From NCBI RefSeq assembly GCF_900115595.1, contig NZ_FOXA01000014.1:4388-59899 (forward strand): a stretch of DNA of 55,512 nucleotides, in the 5' to 3' direction. Position 1 is the stretch's first letter. Each line of letters starts with the position of its first letter. This DNA comes from Tranquillimonas alkanivorans (lineage in GTDB: Bacteria; Pseudomonadota; Alphaproteobacteria; Rhodobacterales; Rhodobacteraceae). A program made the translations under genes and the position numbers. Positions 52,832 to 55,512 of the stretch are shown in pieces. Below the pieces are notes generated by a model, which was not told where the DNA came from, made no database searches, and saw only the letters and a program-made list of their open reading frames with translations.

Positions 52832-53614
52832 TCACCCCAGCCAGACGTCGAGAAATAACATGAGGACGAGGCCGATCGAGAGGCCGAGCGTTGCCTTGTT
52901 CTGATGTCCGCTACGATGCGTCTCGGGAATGATCTCGTGGCTGATAACGTAGAGCATCGCGCCGGCCGCGAAGGCCAGTCCCCAAGGCAGAAGCGGTTGC
53001 GACAGAGCGATGATGCCCGCGCCGAGAAGGCCGCCGGCCGGTTCCACGAGCCCCGTCAGGGCGGCGATACCCCAGGCCCGACCTCTGGAATACCCTTCGC
53101 CAAGCAGCGCGACAGCGACGGCAAGTCCTTCGGGCGCGTTCTGCAGACCGATTCCGATCGCGAGCGGCATTCCTCCGGAAAGACCATCGGCCCCAAATCC
53201 CACACCAACAGCAAGTCCTTCCGGGAAGTTGTGGATCGTGATCGCGATGATGAAGAGCCAGACGCGCCGAAGCGAAGCCGCCTCCGGTCCCTCGCGTCCG
53301 GTCCTGAAGTGCTCGTGCGGGAGCTTTTCGTTCATCAGTGCAACGGCGCCCATACCCAGAAGGATGGCAACACAGACGATGGCCGCCGGAGCCGCTCCGG
53401 CGTCGTACCTGGGCTCCGCCGCATCCAGCGCAGGGATGATCAGTGAAAAGAAAGAGGCCGCCAACATGACGCCGGCCGCGAAGCCAAGGGAAAGATCTCG
53501 CGTGGCCCGGGAAGGAAGATGTCCAAGCAGTACCGGCGCCGCCCCGACTGCGGTCAGAGAGCCGGCGGCGAGGCTGCCCAGAAAGCCGAGCGCCAGGGGA
53601 GAAAGGCTTGTCAT
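52832..53614 (-). CDS. ZIP-family metal transporter (GufA type)
   Basis: A 260-residue protein with about eight helices, starting at 53614 (MTSLSPLALGFLGSLAAGSLTAVGAAPVLL). FAAGVMLAASFFSLIIPAL (helix 2), IIAITIHNFPEGLAVGVGFGA (helix 4, full H-N-F-P-E-G site), IGIGLQNAPEGLAVAVALL (helix 5) and YVISHEIIPETHRSGH (helix 6) give the metal site. The variant N in QNAPEG replaces the usual His. The HExxPE pattern fits ZIP proteins of the GufA branch, which take up Zn or other divalent ions. It is the first gene of the lspA-lnt-ctaG operon. Confidence 0.9.
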   Translation of the reverse strand: MTSLSPLALGFLGSLAAGSLTAVGAAPVLLGHLPSRATRDLSLGFAAGVMLAASFFSLIIPALDAAEPRYDAGAAPAAIVCVAILLGMGAVALMNEKLPHEHFRTGREGPEAASLRRVWLFIIAITIHNFPEGLAVGVGFGADGLSGGMPLAIGIGLQNAPEGLAVAVALLGEGYSRGRAWGIAALTGLVEPAGGLLGAGIIALSQPLLPWGLAFAAGAMLYVISHEIIPETHRSGHQNKATLGLSIGLVLMLFLDVWLG

Positions 53615-53865
53615 GAGCGCACCTCGGGACGCAGCCAGATCCACCTGAAATACTGCAGAGCCGGAGCGGTCGCAGGGCGATATTCACCGGTCAGTTCGCG
53701 TCGGGTAGAAGTCGCCGATGCGCATGACGCATGGCTTGCGCGTTGAAGTGTCGCAGAGGGAACTGCTGGAAAATACTGCCGTTTTATCTTCCCGTGGCGG
53801 CCTATCCTGGAGTCCTTCTCAGAGAGCAACGGAATGCGAAGAAAAGAACGGAGCAGCGCACACTC

Positions 53866-54531
53866 ATGTTGACCAGGCGCCATTTCATTCTGACGACAGC
53901 CGCGATCTTCTCCCCGCCGATCGCGACTCCGGTGTTGGCCGCGTCGTCCTCCATGCACGAGCAATGGGCGGTTTGGGATGCTCAGGTGACGCCGCCGAAC
54001 TACAATCCCGCGACGACGAACCCGTGGGGCCTGCATCCGCGGTTCTTGCCGACCCGCGTTGAGGCGCGAGACGGCCTTACCCCCGGAGACATCCACGTGG
54101 ATGCCGTTGCGCGCTATCTTTATCATATCCGAGGTGACGGGACGGCAATGCGGTACGGCGTCGCCATCGGACGCGGCGGCCTTTACGAGCCCGGCACCTA
54201 CACGATCCGCCGGAAAGCGAAATGGCCGAGTTGGACGCCCACGCAAGCCATGATCCGCCGGGAGCCCGAGGTCTACGCGCAGTATGCGGACGGCATGGAA
54301 CCCGGACCCCAGAACGCACTGGGCTCGCGCGCGCTCTACCTCTATGTCGGCGACCGGGACACATATCTGCGCATTCATGGGACGCCCTACCCGCGCTCGA
54401 TCGGCAGTCGGGCGAGCTCCGGATGCGTCCGCATGGTCATGCCGCACATCAACGACCTTTATGACGACGTCGAGACCGGTGTGACGGCGTACCTCTATCC
54501 CGCGGAGCGTGGCGCATCCTTGCAGAGCTGA
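53866..54531 (+). CDS. L,D-transpeptidase, Tat-exported
   Basis: A 221-residue protein starting at 53866. LTRRHFILTTAAIFSPPIATPVLA is a twin-arginine signal. DIHVDAVARYLYHIRGDGTAMRYGVAIGR and GTYTIRRKAKWPSWTP are the usual beginning of the YkuD domain. YLRIHGTPYPRSIGSRASSGCVRM holds the catalytic His (171), Ser and Cys (187) with Gly-Cys-Val-Arg. It makes L,D-crosslinks in peptidoglycan or attaches proteins to it. It is transcribed away from the ZIP operon. Confidence 0.94.
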   Translation: MLTRRHFILTTAAIFSPPIATPVLAASSSMHEQWAVWDAQVTPPNYNPATTNPWGLHPRFLPTRVEARDGLTPGDIHVDAVARYLYHIRGDGTAMRYGVAIGRGGLYEPGTYTIRRKAKWPSWTPTQAMIRREPEVYAQYADGMEPGPQNALGSRALYLYVGDRDTYLRIHGTPYPRSIGSRASSGCVRMVMPHINDLYDDVETGVTAYLYPAERGASLQS

Positions 54532-54652
54532 TCTGACGCACGGAAGCGGGCGGGGCTGACCGGCGGAGTACCCGCTGTCCCGTCCGGGCAGGCGGTCCCG
54601 GCGCCCGCCTCTGAGAGACGGCCATCGCGCAGCGGAAATGACGATCATGCAG

Positions 54653-55000
54653 TCAGCTCCCCGCCGTCGGCGCAACTTGGGTCCGGTTGCAGATCGGTTG
54701 CCCGTCGATGGTCCGCAGGGGCAGCATCGTGATCTCCACCGGTCCCACGTAGCGGTACCAGTAGCATCCATCCTCCGGCCTCAAGCGCACGGCCTGAAGG
54801 TTCTGGCCCGGAGCCGCAAGAGCGGCCAGTCCTTGCGGCAGTTCCTCCAGGAAACCTTGCTCAGGGTCTGCGGGCCGATCGATCGGTGCAGTACAAGCGG
54901 TCAGTGCCACAAGGGCGGCCGACAGACTCCCGCCGACTCTCAGGGGGAACGAGAGGTAGGCGGCCGATGCCGAAGCTCGGATGCGGTGCGGTCGTTGCAT
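54653..55000 (-). CDS. Small putative lipoprotein
   Basis: A 115-residue protein. The signal FPLRVGGSLSAALVALTACTAP has a lipobox (LTAC), so lipid modification is expected. The mature part has GYW-like CYWYRYVGPVEITMLPLRTIDGQPICNRTQ, with two Cys residues that could form a disulfide. No family is recognised. It starts 3 bases after the M23 peptidase stop and so belongs to that operon. Confidence 0.72.
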   Translation of the reverse strand: MQRPHRIRASASAAYLSFPLRVGGSLSAALVALTACTAPIDRPADPEQGFLEELPQGLAALAAPGQNLQAVRLRPEDGCYWYRYVGPVEITMLPLRTIDGQPICNRTQVAPTAGS

Positions 55001-55002
55001 GT

Positions 55003-55512
55003 TCAGAGTTTTTCCATGGTCGTGCTGGCAACGTCGCTCGCCAGGTGCTCTTCAAGAAGCGACCGCGCACCGCTCAGCCGGACAAGTGCTGCATCGTCCT
55101 GCGCGTCGCGTTCCGCGGCCTCTGCGAGCCGCTCGTCGGAGAGTGGGTCGGTCGGCCGGCCGTCCACACGCACTTCGTAGTGCAGGTTCGGTCCGGTGGC
55201 CGTCCCCGTCGCGCCGACACGACCGATCATGTCACCGGCCATTACACGCTGCCCTTTGGCCAGTCCCTTCGGAACGGCACTGAGATGGGCATAGCGGGTC
55301 AGCGTGTCGGCACCGTGTGCGATTTCCACCACGCGACCGTAGCCGCCCCGCCACCCGATGAAGGAGATGCGGCCGGGGGCAGTTGCGCGAACGGAGGTTC
55401 CGCGGGCGGCTGCAAAATCAACGCCGGTATGCATCCGCACGTTGCCGTAGACCGGATGCTTGCGGCGGCCGAATACCGAACTCAGCCGCGCACCCTCGAC
55501 CGGCTGGGCGAA
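55003..55512 (-). CDS. M23-family peptidase, cut by window edge
   Basis: The frame is open to the right edge and continues beyond it. SSVFGRRKHPVYGNVRMHTGVDFAAARGTSVRATAPGRI is the LytM/M23 start with the zinc ligands (H-x3-D in HTGVD). IGWRGGYGRVVEIAHGADTLTRYAHLS and GRVGATGTATGPNLHYEVRVDG hold the remaining HxH-type ligands (YAHL, LHYE). A C-terminal tail follows. It cuts peptidoglycan peptides in the periplasm. At least 169 residues are visible; any signal peptide or coiled coil lies outside the window. Confidence 0.92.
   Translation of the reverse strand, partial: FAQPVEGARLSSVFGRRKHPVYGNVRMHTGVDFAAARGTSVRATAPGRISFIGWRGGYGRVVEIAHGADTLTRYAHLSAVPKGLAKGQRVMAGDMIGRVGATGTATGPNLHYEVRVDGRPTDPLSDERLAEAAERDAQDDAALVRLSGARSLLEEHLASDVASTTMEKL

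Overview
The window is GC-rich DNA with the gene families and gene order of an alphaproteobacterium, most likely of the Rhodobacterales (Roseobacter/Paracoccus type). The evidence is the mix of TRAP and tripartite-tricarboxylate (TTT) transporters, the CcdA/SCO/PCuAC cluster, and an aa3-type oxidase with a cytochrome c domain on subunit II. It looks like accessory DNA rather than core chromosome: three kinds of transposase or recombinase traces, many genes broken at sharp joints, and extra copies of normally single-copy genes (secY, lgt, and probably lspA and lnt). Plasmid or chromosomal location cannot be decided from the sequence.

Layout. (1) 1-970: a small DUF6429 gene and an IS21-like repeat end. 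(2) 970-6948, all minus: a catabolic cassette with an IclR regulator, TctC-TctB-TctA uptake, a class III CoA-transferase and a CitE-like CoA-ester lyase. (3) 7390-9560: an IS3-type transposase scrap and an orphan sensor histidine kinase. (4) 9832-15220: a second catabolic cassette with TRAP DctP-DctM-DctQ, an HpcH/HpaI aldolase and a nitrilase-family amidase, divergent from a GntR regulator with two operator-like palindromes between them. (5) 15457-19131: a possible defence-type group with a DUF6998 protein, a three-gene minus operon (unknown, uracil-glycosylase-like, GIY-YIG nuclease) and a DarG antitoxin that has lost its start and its DarT partner. (6) 19436-21839: a MATE transporter and a serine recombinase. 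(7) 21994-25255: accessory lgt, secY and a DUF882 peptidase. (8) 25728-30640, minus: copper delivery and thiol-redox genes (CcdA, membrane protein, SCO-like, PCuAC, SCO, Met-rich protein, Cys-rich membrane protein, TlpA-like, CcmG, cytochrome c tail). (9) 30655-36200: copA (frameshifted), a shortened cueR, copZ, and a scar zone of gene fragments joined by a 189-bp direct repeat and a 75-bp tandem repeat. (10) 36197-43862, minus: SpoIIAA-like, CDF and ZIP metal transporters, triheme cytochrome c, fused oxidase subunit I/III, lipoprotein-type subunit II, ctaG tail. (11) 43895-47536: ynfA remnant, MerR regulator, Zn/Cd/Pb ATPase, DUF411 protein. (12) 47657-53614, minus: ZIP transporter, lspA, lnt, a 55-residue protein, a penicillin-acylase-like protein and ctaG. 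(13) 53866-55512: L,D-transpeptidase, a lipoprotein and an M23 peptidase cut by the window edge.

How the parts fit. Regions 7-12 look like one metal-and-respiration island. It encodes a caa3-type oxidase whose subunit II has a lipobox, the factors that load its copper sites (SCO, PCuAC, CtaG) and handle its thiols (CcdA, CcmG, TlpA-like), a complete lipoprotein maturation set (Lgt, LspA, Lnt), an extra SecY, and export of Cu and Zn/Cd/Pb under MerR-type control. The proposal that the lipoprotein enzymes and SecY serve this oxidase and neighbouring envelope proteins is inference from co-location.
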